The position numbers and the translations under genes are program-made. From a virus: a DNA stretch of 28,697 nucleotides. Positions 15,208 to 21,188 of the stretch are shown here, piece by piece. The DNA lies in IMG/VR virus record IMGVR_UViG_3300009132_000022, positions 1 to 28,697 of that record; one strand, 5' to 3'. Numbering within the stretch: position 1 is the stretch's first letter; the number at the start of each line of letters is the position of its first letter. Below the pieces are notes generated by a model. The model made no database searches and was not told where the DNA came from. It was given only the letters and a program-made list of their open reading frames with translations.

Positions 15208-15815
15208 TATATTGTAATTTTCATTTCAAAGGTTTGGTCAAACTCTTTATAAAACCAAGCCTCGTAATCGTTTCTTAAAGCTTTAGAAAGCTTTCTTTTA
15301 TATTTATTATATGTCATCTGTAATGCTCCAGAATAAAAGTAAGAGCTTTCTATACCGTATAAATAAACTGACCTACTAATTAAGTTTGTCATCTGGTCAT
15401 AAGATAAAAACCTTCCAGACTTTTCACTTTTCCATTGCTTAATAGGTTTGTTGTCTATCCAACTTCTAATGCCTCTTCTAAGTCCTCCTGACTCTCCAGT
15501 TTTAGTTCCAAACTTAAACGGTGAATCTGGTGCTTTAGCGTCACTTATCTTACCTCTTACCCCATAATTTACATACTCCCAATATGGAGCTGTAGGAGCA
15601 TCAAAAGATAAAGTGATTTTACTGTTACCCACCTTCACGCTACTAGACAAACTGTCTGATAAATTGCCTGTTGAATTTTTCTTAGCTACAGCTAAAGAAA
15701 TTCTAGCGCGACGAATTACCTCCACAGCAAACTTGTTTAAAGCTTTTGTAAACTCTACCATAGGTATTTCACTATCGTCATATCCATATTCTATTTCAAG
15801 TAGTATAGGGCGCAA
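15207..15815 (-). CDS. Neck / tail-completion protein (HK97 gp10-like layout)
   Basis: The frame allows 202 aa from a TTG codon at 15815 (overlapping the previous gene by 20 bases). An ATG at 15761 giving 184 aa (MVEFTKALNKFAVEV) is an equally good start. The protein has an N-terminal helix rich in Lys and Arg, LSDSLSSSVKVGNSKITLSF, and WEYVNYGVRGK followed by GLRRGIRSWI. This layout (helix, S-L-x-S strand, Y-V-x-x-G strand, then an I-x-x-W-I helix) is that of gp10-like proteins, which join head and tail. The C-terminal third is extra. Confidence 0.5.
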   Translation of the reverse strand: MRPILLEIEYGYDDSEIPMVEFTKALNKFAVEVIRRARISLAVAKKNSTGNLSDSLSSSVKVGNSKITLSFDAPTAPYWEYVNYGVRGKISDAKAPDSPFKFGTKTGESGGLRRGIRSWIDNKPIKQWKSEKSGRFLSYDQMTNLISRSVYLYGIESSYFYSGALQMTYNKYKRKLSKALRNDYEAWFYKEFDQTFEMKITI

Positions 15816-16269
15816 TGCAGAGGTCTATTGCGTTAGGTACACTTATTTCAAAAGACGTACTCCAACCAGTTAACATATTAGAAAATCTTGCTGTAAAAGG
15901 TTCGCAAGAGAGAGGTGTTTCAAAACCCCAATGGTGTGTTCCGTTATCTAAAAAAGATTGACTATTCATACTCAAAACAAATTGCGCTATAACATCTTGC
16001 ATAATTAATAGCGTTTCTGCATATACTTCCGTAAGTAAGTCTGTCTGCTTTTCTATCACCAAGTCAGCAACTATAACTTCGTATGTAAAAATTGTCACTC
16101 CACCATCAATAGAGGCATTAGTACATTGAGCATATAGTAGTGGAAAAAGGTCAACAGTTATTTTATCAATATCTATTTCATCTAAGCTAAATGTATAAAA
16201 CTGTTTTAGTTGTATATGCTTAGTGACTATCTCTTGAAATATATTATTTATGTCTACTACTGTTTGCAT
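15796..16269 (-). CDS. Putative tail terminator / minor tail protein
   Basis: This 157-aa protein begins MQTVVDINNIFQEIVTKHIQ. It contains DKITVDLFPLLYAQC (about 35-49), a helical acidic centre (TDLLTEVYAETLLIMQDVIA) and GWSTSFEISVPNAIDLCIAP near the C-terminus. The closing G-W-x-x-x-x-x-I-x-V-P ... C-I-A-P signature recurs, as I recall, in a small structural protein of Bacteroidota phages placed beside the tail chaperone, most likely a tail terminator or completion protein. It lies just after the chaperone gene, overlapping its frameshifted end by 26 bases. Confidence 0.5.
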   Translation of the reverse strand: MQTVVDINNIFQEIVTKHIQLKQFYTFSLDEIDIDKITVDLFPLLYAQCTNASIDGGVTIFTYEVIVADLVIEKQTDLLTEVYAETLLIMQDVIAQFVLSMNSQSFLDNGTHHWGFETPLSCEPFTARFSNMLTGWSTSFEISVPNAIDLCIAPYTT

Positions 16270-17019
16270 TTAAATTTACGTTTTGATTAATTCTTATGTC
16301 TCTTTCATAAGCCATAAAAGTTAAAGCTTCTTCTATATATATAAGAGTTACCCTTTCCATTTTAGTTACGTCTCCTCCTGCTAGTTCGTACATTATACCA
16401 TACCACCCCCATTTGTTATGAATCTTATTTACTTCTTTTTCTTTTGCTGAAGAGAATAAAGGCGCGAATCTATTGCTAATCTCTTCCCTATACGATAAAA
16501 AAAAACAACAGCACCTATCACAATATCCATAGTACAATCTAGCATATCTTCCTGTTTTTTATGATGAGGAGAATAAGCCTCTATTCTATAGCTATCTACC
16601 TTCTTTTTTTCTATAGGTCTATAAAGAACAGCTAACGCTTTTTCTAAATTGTCAAATAAACTTTTACTACAATAAGTCTCTAAGTCTGCAAACTCTCCGA
16701 CTGTCAGTTTTGTCCAGTTAGGAATAAAACCATACTCCACACCTTTCATAGTAAATGTATTCTGAAGAGGTAAAGCCAAAGCTAAAGGGTCAGGCTCTTT
16801 AAGTAACCAACCTAATTTTTCAATCACCTTACTCAAGTCTTTCCAATTTGCGTGGTTAAGTTGTTTCCTGTCTATGTCACACAAAGCAGAGACAGCAGCT
16901 AAAGCAGCTTCTTTAGGGTCATCAACTCCGTTCCACCCTTCTAGCATTTTCTTATACTGTCTTACAGTTACATCTGAATAGTTATCGGGTATAAGTACCT
17001 CTACATTTTTTTTACTCAC
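16244..17019 (-). CDS. Tail assembly chaperone GT fusion, by -1 frameshift
   Basis: Reading the chaperone frame from GTG 17019 to codon 174 and then slipping back one base at U_UUU_UUU (16504-16498) joins it to a second open frame ending at 16244, giving a 258-aa fusion. After the slip the sequence reads FLSYREEISNRFAPLFSSAK, then NKWGWYGIMYELAGGDVTKM, which looks like real protein with a conserved pattern. The unshifted frame ends 22 codons later in a poor basic tail (SLQQKKKK). The second frame has its own ATG at 16537, but its first residues (MYYGYCDRCCC) are low quality. The arrangement next to terminase and a tail terminator candidate fits the G/GT chaperones that load onto the tape measure. 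Confidence 0.7.
16429..17019 (-). CDS. Tail assembly chaperone G (unshifted product)
   Basis: This 196-aa protein starts at GTG 17019, overlapping the terminase stop (GTGA). It is helical: VLIPDNYSDVTVRQYKKML (8-26) at the start, then KDLSKVIEKLGWLL, and a central PNWTKLTVGEFADLETYC (100-117), typical of phage tail chaperones in Bacteroidota. An alternative ending produced by ribosomal frameshift is described separately. Known siphoviruses make the short form in excess of the long form. Confidence 0.7.
   Translation of the reverse strand: MSKKNVEVLIPDNYSDVTVRQYKKMLEGWNGVDDPKEAALAAVSALCDIDRKQLNHANWKDLSKVIEKLGWLLKEPDPLALALPLQNTFTMKGVEYGFIPNWTKLTVGEFADLETYCSKSLFDNLEKALAVLYRPIEKKKVDSYRIEAYSPHHKKQEDMLDCTMDIVIGAVVFFYRIGKRLAIDSRLYSLQQKKKK
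16498..16504 (-). promoter_or_regulatory. Slippery heptamer U_UUU_UUU for -1 frameshift
   Basis: Within a run of nine U residues (16505-16497) the zero-frame codons are GUU UUU UUU UAU, so the heptamer U_UUU_UUU sits in the exact phase needed for simultaneous -1 slippage (X_XXY_YYZ). The -1 frame is open from here to 16244, and the zero frame stops at 16429. A weaker A_AAG run at 16446-16432 near the stop is an alternative slip point. Confidence 0.65.
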
Positions 17020-18170
17020 GATATGTAATATTTTCCTGTTTTCCTTAAAATCTTATTTAGACAAACATAACGCACCGCATCTATTAAATGGTTGTATGCG
17101 TCTACAGGGGTAGCTAACATTTTTCCATTCTTGTCTGTTTTCCACTTGTAGTTTCTAAACTCCTTTTGAGCGTTAAGGCTGTCATCTTTAATAAAGAGCT
17201 TGTGCCTACGCATTGTATCTATACCCACTCTAATGCTATCAGCTCCTTTCTTAGAGGGTTTAATATTAAAGTGGAGTCTATGTATAGTCTCTATACTTTT
17301 AGGCTCTGCTGAGTCAGCTATTATCTCGTCGTGTCTTCCTACTCCATACTCTGTTAGCTTCTCTGCTATGTCGCTATTGGTTAGACCACCTTGATAAATT
17401 ACTTCTTCTATGTATATTCCATTATCACATAAGTAAACCTTAGCCAGAGCAGTAGGGTCATTACTAAAACCAAAATCCAAACCATAAGCAACTAACTTAG
17501 CTTTGTCTGGTAGCTCTGTATAAATGCTAGTCTCAAATATCGTCTCTCTACTCTTACCCCTAATACCTAATCCATAAACTCTCCAGTAGTTTTCATCTGT
17601 TTCTTTCAGGCGTTCAATCTCGTTTATAGTGTCTTGACCTAAGAACGGATTGTCTAGGTATGTACTCCTGTAAAAGTTAGCATCCTCTCTTGGTATAACC
17701 TCATCGTAAATCCAATGGTATTCTTCTGATGGGTTATAGTCTAAAATCATTCTGTCTGTTGTACGTAGTATGAGTTGCCTAAAGTCTTCAAGATAAAGCT
17801 CGTTAGCTTCGTTTATAAAACAAAAATTCCGTTTCGCTCCTCTAATCTTTTGGGGTTGGTCTATGCTTATAAACTCCCATTTCGTACCCCATAAATCATA
17901 TACGTTTTCAGTCTTGTTATGGTATCTCTCATCGTACCAGTCATTGTCTTTTAAGATATGAATAAAATCTCTTAGGACAGAAGCTCTAAGGCTAGGAAAA
18001 GATTTGCGCACTACTGTGATAAGATAGCCAGAGTTAATATTTATATGCGACCACTCTATTAGAACTTGTATTATAGAATAGGTTTTACCACTACGAGTAC
18101 CACCCTGAAATACAGCTACCCTTTTCTTACACGATTTAAGGTCGTAATATGTTTTGGGTTGAATTTGCAT
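17016..18170 (-). CDS. terL: Terminase large subunit
   Basis: This 384-aa DNA-packaging motor has both expected domains. ATPase: Walker A GGTRSGKT (23-30), Walker B CFINEANE (117-124) and the coupling segment ILDYNPSEE (142-150). Nuclease: GLDFGFSNDP (230-239), IIADSAEP (283-290) and NHLIDAVRY (360-368), giving acidic residues D232, D286 and D364 for metal binding. The pattern is that of PBSX/XtmB-type terminases. Start ATG 18170 lies inside the -33 region of the plus-strand promoter, and its end overlaps the chaperone gene by four bases. No minus-strand promoter is apparent in front of it, so it is probably read from upstream genes through the antisense of the plus-strand gene. Confidence 0.95.
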   Translation of the reverse strand: MQIQPKTYYDLKSCKKRVAVFQGGTRSGKTYSIIQVLIEWSHININSGYLITVVRKSFPSLRASVLRDFIHILKDNDWYDERYHNKTENVYDLWGTKWEFISIDQPQKIRGAKRNFCFINEANELYLEDFRQLILRTTDRMILDYNPSEEYHWIYDEVIPREDANFYRSTYLDNPFLGQDTINEIERLKETDENYWRVYGLGIRGKSRETIFETSIYTELPDKAKLVAYGLDFGFSNDPTALAKVYLCDNGIYIEEVIYQGGLTNSDIAEKLTEYGVGRHDEIIADSAEPKSIETIHRLHFNIKPSKKGADSIRVGIDTMRRHKLFIKDDSLNAQKEFRNYKWKTDKNGKMLATPVDAYNHLIDAVRYVCLNKILRKTGKYYIS

Positions 18171-18195
18171 TAATATGGTTTTTACTCTATATTTG
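18165..18195 (+). promoter_or_regulatory. Bacteroidota-type promoter (plus strand)
   Basis: TTG (18165-18167), a 20-base spacer and TATATTTG (18188-18195) match the TTG/TAnnTTTG consensus of this phylum. The 13-mer TACTCTATATTTG and the spacer length are identical to the early promoter on the other strand at 24325-24355. The start codon lies 22 bases after the -7 element in both. Confidence 0.85.
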
Positions 18196-18209
18196 TATTA
18201 AATAATACA
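18194..18209 (+). promoter_or_regulatory. Inverted repeat, candidate operator
   Basis: TGTATTA-AA-TAATACA is a perfect 7+7 inverted repeat that begins in the last two bases of the -7 element and covers the expected transcription start. A repressor bound here would block the plus-strand gene. The half-site AATAATACA recurs at 24346-24354 and 21150-21158. Confidence 0.5.
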
Positions 18210-18217
18210 TAAATACA

Positions 18218-18406
18218 ATGGAAAATATAAAAGACGAGTTATACCAGTTAACAGAGAAAGTTCATAATATGGTTAGAGTTAAAAAAAGACAAGTACACAA
18301 ATTGTCTGACGACGAGTTTAAAGTGTATTTAGAAGAGGGTGTAGCTTTAGAGAGGGTCGCTACACTACTCTCTACAGCAGGATATATTCTTGACCGACTG
18401 AAGTAA
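18218..18406 (+). CDS. Lone plus-strand early protein (62 aa)
   Basis: This is the only supported gene on the plus strand. The 62-aa product is helical and mixed-charge: MENIKDELYQLTEKVHNMV, then a basic patch VKKRQVHKL and FKVYLEEGVALERVATLLST at the C-terminal end. There is no membrane segment or recognised domain. It has its own strong promoter and a likely operator, is divergent from the terminase, and ends one base short of the convergent stop of 18408-18554. No plus-strand terminator follows, so its RNA may run antisense into the neighbouring genes. A small regulator or host-takeover protein is plausible but unproven. Confidence 0.8.
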   Translation: MENIKDELYQLTEKVHNMVRVKKRQVHKLSDDEFKVYLEEGVALERVATLLSTAGYILDRLK

Positions 18407-18407
18407 T

Positions 18408-18554
18408 CTACCATAAGGAGGCTAAAAATCCTATCAAAGAAAATACTATACAGATACCGTTGTTAGTGTCTATAGCGTCGTACTCCTTAACTTTGTAAGT
18501 AAAGTCAGCAGTAGATAATATAAATATTACACCTAAACAAAATGATTGTATCAT
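18408..18554 (-). CDS. Small membrane protein (48 aa)
   Basis: A 48-codon frame starts at ATG 18554, overlapping the stop of the preceding gene by four bases (ATGA), and ends at TAG 18408. The product has a hydrophobic N-terminal segment (SFCLGVIFILSTA, about 4-16), a polar loop with YKVKEYDAIDTNNG, and a second hydrophobic segment (ICIVFSLIGFLASLW) at the end, suggesting a two-pass hairpin in the inner membrane. The translational coupling supports it as real. It could be a holin-like, superinfection or stress protein; nothing identifies it further. Confidence 0.6.
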   Translation of the reverse strand: MIQSFCLGVIFILSTADFTYKVKEYDAIDTNNGICIVFSLIGFLASLW

Positions 18555-18811
18555 AGGTCGTTGAGGTATATGGGTGCGTTACTCTGTTCAAATAAAGGCA
18601 TCCTTACTTCTAGCTCAAATTCTTTGAATGCTCCGTTCCTATCTGTTTTCTTTCTAGTCTTAATTAAGTCTATAATTTTAGATAAGCTGTAAATAGCTTT
18701 GGGGTTAGCTTCGTGAGTAATTCCAACTAAAGCGTTTTCATACCCTTTTAGCTGTAATACATTAAAGTCTTTCTGTTCTGTAAATTCTACCTCTTCTATA
18801 TTACTCATCAA
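18551..18811 (-). CDS. Hypothetical protein before the terminase
   Basis: This 86-aa protein begins MMSNIEEVEFTEQKDFNVLQ and contains NPKAIYSLSKIIDLIKTRKK and FKEFELEVRMPLFEQSNAP. It has mixed helices and strands, no cysteine and no membrane segment. It overlaps the small-terminase candidate by 11 bases and the 48-aa membrane gene by four, so it belongs to the same transcript. No family recognised. Confidence 0.65.
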   Translation of the reverse strand: MMSNIEEVEFTEQKDFNVLQLKGYENALVGITHEANPKAIYSLSKIIDLIKTRKKTDRNGAFKEFELEVRMPLFEQSNAPIYLNDL

Positions 18812-19112
18812 TTGTGTTTTTCTGGTCTTCTCGTTCTAATACTTCAGCAAACCAACTAGGTTCATTTCTTGGTTCGTTTACTGTTACTTGAGTTTCGGTT
18901 TGTTTCGGAATAATGTATGGTAAATATGTCGCTAATATTTTTAAATACTCCTTTCCATTAGATTCTCTAAGTAAATCAAATTCGTTTTCTACGTGTTGTA
19001 TCTGACCGTCCAGAAGTTTAAGCAGTATATTTCTAGCTGCTTCAGTAGTTTTACTCTTGAGACCTTTTGGTTTTCCTTTAGGGTTTCCTGACTGTCCTTT
19101 TTTAAATGGCAT
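18801..19112 (-). CDS. KKGQSGNPKG protein, candidate small terminase
   Basis: This 103-aa protein begins MPFKKGQSGNPKGKPKGLKS, the N-terminal signature of a widespread phage family (DUF5681-like) often found directly before the large terminase. A helical DNA-binding-like part follows (KTTEAARNILLKLLDGQI) and then a polar tail. It lies two short minus-strand genes and the plus-strand gene away from the large terminase. Small terminase is the most likely role because no other candidate is in this region. The similarity is to a domain of uncertain function, so this remains an inference. Confidence 0.5.
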   Translation of the reverse strand: MPFKKGQSGNPKGKPKGLKSKTTEAARNILLKLLDGQIQHVENEFDLLRESNGKEYLKILATYLPYIIPKQTETQVTVNEPRNEPSWFAEVLEREDQKNTIDE

Positions 19113-19114
19113 TT

Positions 19115-19273
19115 CTATTGTTTTTTATTGTTGTTTTCAGTTAATGCTTTTATTCTTCCCTCTAGTATTTTCATTTTTTCAGAACAGGGTAGAGGCTTAA
19201 TTATATAATGTAGCATCTCTAACTCTAAAATTACCATCTCTTCGGTTGTAGGTGCTTTTGGCAAATCACTCAT
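19115..19273 (-). CDS. Hypothetical small protein (52 aa)
   Basis: The preferred start is ATG 19273, which overlaps the stop of the winged-helix gene (ATGAGTGA), rather than an upstream ATG at 19309 inside that gene. The product begins MSDLPKAPTTEEMVILELEM, is helical and ends in NNNKKQ. A single cysteine lies in KPLPCSEKM. No domain recognised. It is packed tightly between the winged-helix gene and the small-terminase candidate. Confidence 0.55.
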   Translation of the reverse strand: MSDLPKAPTTEEMVILELEMLHYIIKPLPCSEKMKILEGRIKALTENNNKKQ

Positions 19274-19520
19274 CGAATATATTGTATTGCATTTTATTGA
19301 TATTATCAATGAGTTTGTATTCAGCTACTTTAGTAGTTGAACCAAATCTATTAGGTACTTCTACTGTTTTTGTTTCAAATATATGTCCCTCTTCTTTAAG
19401 GTTAAATATTGAAGCTGACAGTCTAGTGTTTCCTAAATCTCTTATTGCTTCTAGTGAGGTTATTGTCCTGTGCTTACGTAGGTAATCTAACAATCTACTT
19501 GTGTGTGTTGCTTTACTCAT
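19266..19520 (-). CDS. Winged-helix DNA-binding protein
   Basis: This 84-aa protein has a clear helix-turn-helix: RLLDYLRKHRTITSLEAIRD (9-28), then GNTRLSASIFNLKEEGHIFE (30-49), with recognition helix around RLSASIFNL and a wing after it (TKTVEVPNRFG). This layout is that of small phage regulators that recognise DNA through a single winged helix. It may regulate middle or late genes or repress the host. The operator at 18194-18209 is a candidate target but not linked by evidence. Confidence 0.75.
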   Translation of the reverse strand: MSKATHTSRLLDYLRKHRTITSLEAIRDLGNTRLSASIFNLKEEGHIFETKTVEVPNRFGSTTKVAEYKLIDNINKMQYNIFDE

Positions 19521-19878
19521 CTTTTAATTTATTTTTAAAGTGTTGTATTATCTCTTCTGTCTTTTGCTTATAGAATTTTTTATAGTCTCCTACCTCCCCT
19601 TGCTGTTTCCATAGAATATACAAAACATTTCTAAGTCGTTGAGATTGTGATTTAGGTTCGTCGTATAAATCTAAGTCTATATTATCTAACTCCTCTATTT
19701 CGTCTGGGTTCATTTTCTCCTCTCCTCTAAAATAGAGAATACCAAATTGGTCGAGAGCTGCATCTATATTCATAATCTCTTGGCTTGTCTTCTCTTGAGT
19801 TATAAATGTAATTGAAGCCGTCCTATCTTTGCGTCTTGAAAATCTGTCAAATATTACAGGGAAACACAATTTACTCAT
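19513..19878 (-). CDS. Hypothetical protein
   Basis: This 121-aa protein begins MSKLCFPVIFDRFSRRKDRT. It has a strand-rich N-terminal half (TASITFITQEKTSQEI, FGILYFRGEEKMN), an acidic linker and a helical C-terminal part with RLRNVLYILWKQQ and YKQKTEEIIQHFKNKL. I have a memory of the same C-terminal pattern in hypothetical proteins of other Bacteroidota phages. No catalytic motif is seen. It overlaps its neighbours by eight bases on each side. Confidence 0.65.
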   Translation of the reverse strand: MSKLCFPVIFDRFSRRKDRTASITFITQEKTSQEIMNIDAALDQFGILYFRGEEKMNPDEIEELDNIDLDLYDEPKSQSQRLRNVLYILWKQQGEVGDYKKFYKQKTEEIIQHFKNKLKDE

Positions 19879-20290
19879 CGCAAGCTGCTTCGTAAGCTTT
19901 TTCTATTTCTTTCATATAACTAAGCATACAAGAACCGCATCTAGTTTTCTTTTTACGTTGTGAAAATACCCTCTCATATACATCAATTACTAATTGCATC
20001 TCTCCATCATATAAACGGTTTCGATTCATAGCAGGTTTTAGGGTGTCTTCAAAATGTTTTTTATCTGCATCTGACATAGGTTTAGCGTAAGGAAAGCGTT
20101 TGTTTAACCATTCTTTACGCTTACTACATCCACAATCTTCTCCTAAGACTGTTTCAACTACCTTCTTAATTCCTGTCGCTTCAGTTATTTTCTCTATCGA
20201 GTCTCCTAAACCCTTTGATTTTTTCTTTGACTTCTTCTTGCGCTTTTTTGAGGGCGTTGTAGAGGGTGCTTTTGCTGATTCCTGTGGCAT
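19871..20290 (-). CDS. Cys-rich protein with Lys-rich N-terminus
   Basis: This 139-aa frame begins MPQESAKAPSTTPSKKRKKK, a disordered, very basic leader. It then has GLGDSIEKITEATGIKKVVE, a CGCSKRKEWLNKRFPYAK segment and a second cysteine pair in RCGSC. The CGC and CGSC pairs could bind zinc. The pattern 'GIKKVV...GDDCGC..RK..LN..FPY' is one I recall in phages of this phylum. The frame starts 110 bases inside the sigma-like gene, and no closer start exists before the conserved part. It therefore starts at an internal ATG (20290) or is reached from the sigma frame by frameshift. Function unknown. Confidence 0.6.
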   Translation of the reverse strand: MPQESAKAPSTTPSKKRKKKSKKKSKGLGDSIEKITEATGIKKVVETVLGEDCGCSKRKEWLNKRFPYAKPMSDADKKHFEDTLKPAMNRNRLYDGEMQLVIDVYERVFSQRKKKTRCGSCMLSYMKEIEKAYEAACDE

Positions 20291-20717
20291 TAGATAGTGT
20301 TTTTAGTGAGTGTGAATGGAGGTAATAAATGCGAAATACCTCTGCATTAAACCAATCCATATCCTGCAATATACTATTAATATGCTTCATAGTTTTAGCT
20401 GTATCGTATTCCTTTTCAACATTATCCTCCACACTTTTAAGTAAAAATGCAGGGTAGTTTACTATTTTTTCTGTGTGTTTTTTATACTTGTAATAGAATC
20501 TAGTAGTCTTACTAAAGCTGCAAATTGCCATAGTCCTACAAATGTATTTTTTTAACTCTCCTTTTTTACACATTTCTTCTAGGAGTGGTCTTGGTTCTTC
20601 TAAGTAATAAACAGCAAGGTCGTGAAGTAGGTCTCCTCCATAACCTTGAACATATCGTTTAGATACTTTGAGCAGCTCGTCGTAGTTTTCTTCTAAGAAT
20701 AGCCTAACGCAACTCAT
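20181..20717 (-). CDS. Sigma-70-like factor
   Basis: This 178-aa protein has a region-2-like N-terminus (NYDELLKVSKRYVQGYGGDL, then LHDLAVYYLEE) and a C-terminal helix-turn-helix (HSLKTLSNATGISKSTLYNA, about 136-155) followed by a basic helix, as in region 4 of sigma factors. Such truncated sigma-like proteins occur in Bacteroidota phages and could direct RNA polymerase to late promoters. The gene is transcribed after the replication genes and before the terminase, which fits a middle gene controlling late ones. Its start overlaps NinG by 14 bases. The classification is moderate and the promoter it would recognise was not identified. Confidence 0.6.
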   Translation of the reverse strand: MSCVRLFLEENYDELLKVSKRYVQGYGGDLLHDLAVYYLEEPRPLLEEMCKKGELKKYICRTMAICSFSKTTRFYYKYKKHTEKIVNYPAFLLKSVEDNVEKEYDTAKTMKHINSILQDMDWFNAEVFRIYYLHSHSLKTLSNATGISKSTLYNALKKAQEEVKEKIKGFRRLDRENN

Positions 20718-21102
20718 TAAATTTTCTCGTAAAATATTCTCTCATTTCAATCATTTCTTGTGTAGAAAACTTACGTGTTGTATTACTCATAATTTCAATC
20801 TTTTCGGCTGTACCCTTCCCAAACACTTCGTCTAAGCGTTTGCTAAAAATATACTGCTCCCCTCCTCTCATATTACACCGCTTACATTGTGGCATAACAT
20901 TGACTAAACCCTTTTCAGGTTCGTACAACCACCTTGTACTGTGCTTTGACCTGCTTTGAAAGTGACCGCAATCAGTTTCATACTTCCAGTCTTTTTTAGC
21001 ACCACAAGTAAAACAGCTTATAAAACCGTTTTCGTCTGCGTTGCTCTTACGCACGTACTTACTTAATGCGTCGTCTAGCTTCTTTTTTTCTCGCTTTCTC
21101 AC
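20704..21102 (-). CDS. ninG: NinG/Rap-like recombination protein
   Basis: The protein carries the NinG pattern: KLDDALSKYVRKSNADENGF, a CFTCG zinc pair, CGHFQSRSKHSTRW, then PQCKRCNMRGGEQY. NinG (Rap) of phage lambda is an HNH-like endonuclease that resolves recombination intermediates. The frame is open from a GTG at 21159, but the first 19 codons of that version are the terminator hairpin (21119-21144). I therefore prefer GTG 21102, which gives 132 aa starting VRKREKKKLDD right after the hairpin. It is read together with the sigma-like gene. Confidence 0.85.
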   Translation of the reverse strand: MRKREKKKLDDALSKYVRKSNADENGFISCFTCGAKKDWKYETDCGHFQSRSKHSTRWLYEPEKGLVNVMPQCKRCNMRGGEQYIFSKRLDEVFGKGTAEKIEIMSNTTRKFSTQEMIEMREYFTRKFNELR

Positions 21103-21118
21103 GGTGTAATATAAAAAG

Positions 21119-21144
21119 AAAGGAGAGGCATTTGCCCCTCCTTT
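21119..21144 (-). terminator. Rho-independent terminator between replication genes and NinG
   Basis: The minus strand has AAAGGAGGGGC, loop AAAU, GCCUCUCCUUU, followed by CUUUUU: an 11-bp stem with one G-U pair and a U-rich tail. It lies just downstream of the gene ending at 21189 and upstream of NinG. It could end the early transcript or act as a partial barrier controlling entry into the middle genes. Confidence 0.85.
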
Positions 21145-21188
21145 AAATAAATAATACACACAAATATTAAAACTCCTAGAATCAATAT

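Noticed and set aside
16244-16537. Independent 97-aa gene starting at ATG 16537
   Set aside because: Its first residues (MYYGYCDRCCC) are out-of-frame reading of the chaperone gene. The in-phase slippery run and the good sequence after it favour a frameshift extension.
19274-19309. Earlier ATG for the gene at 19115-19273
   Set aside because: It would add 12 residues lying wholly inside the winged-helix gene. ATG 19273 overlaps the previous stop as most genes here do.
21103-21159. Upstream GTG start for NinG
   Set aside because: The added residues would be encoded by a perfect terminator hairpin and do not resemble the family.
21163-21170. AATATTTG as a -7 element before NinG
   Set aside because: The first base is wrong and the nearest upstream TTG is only 14 bases away.
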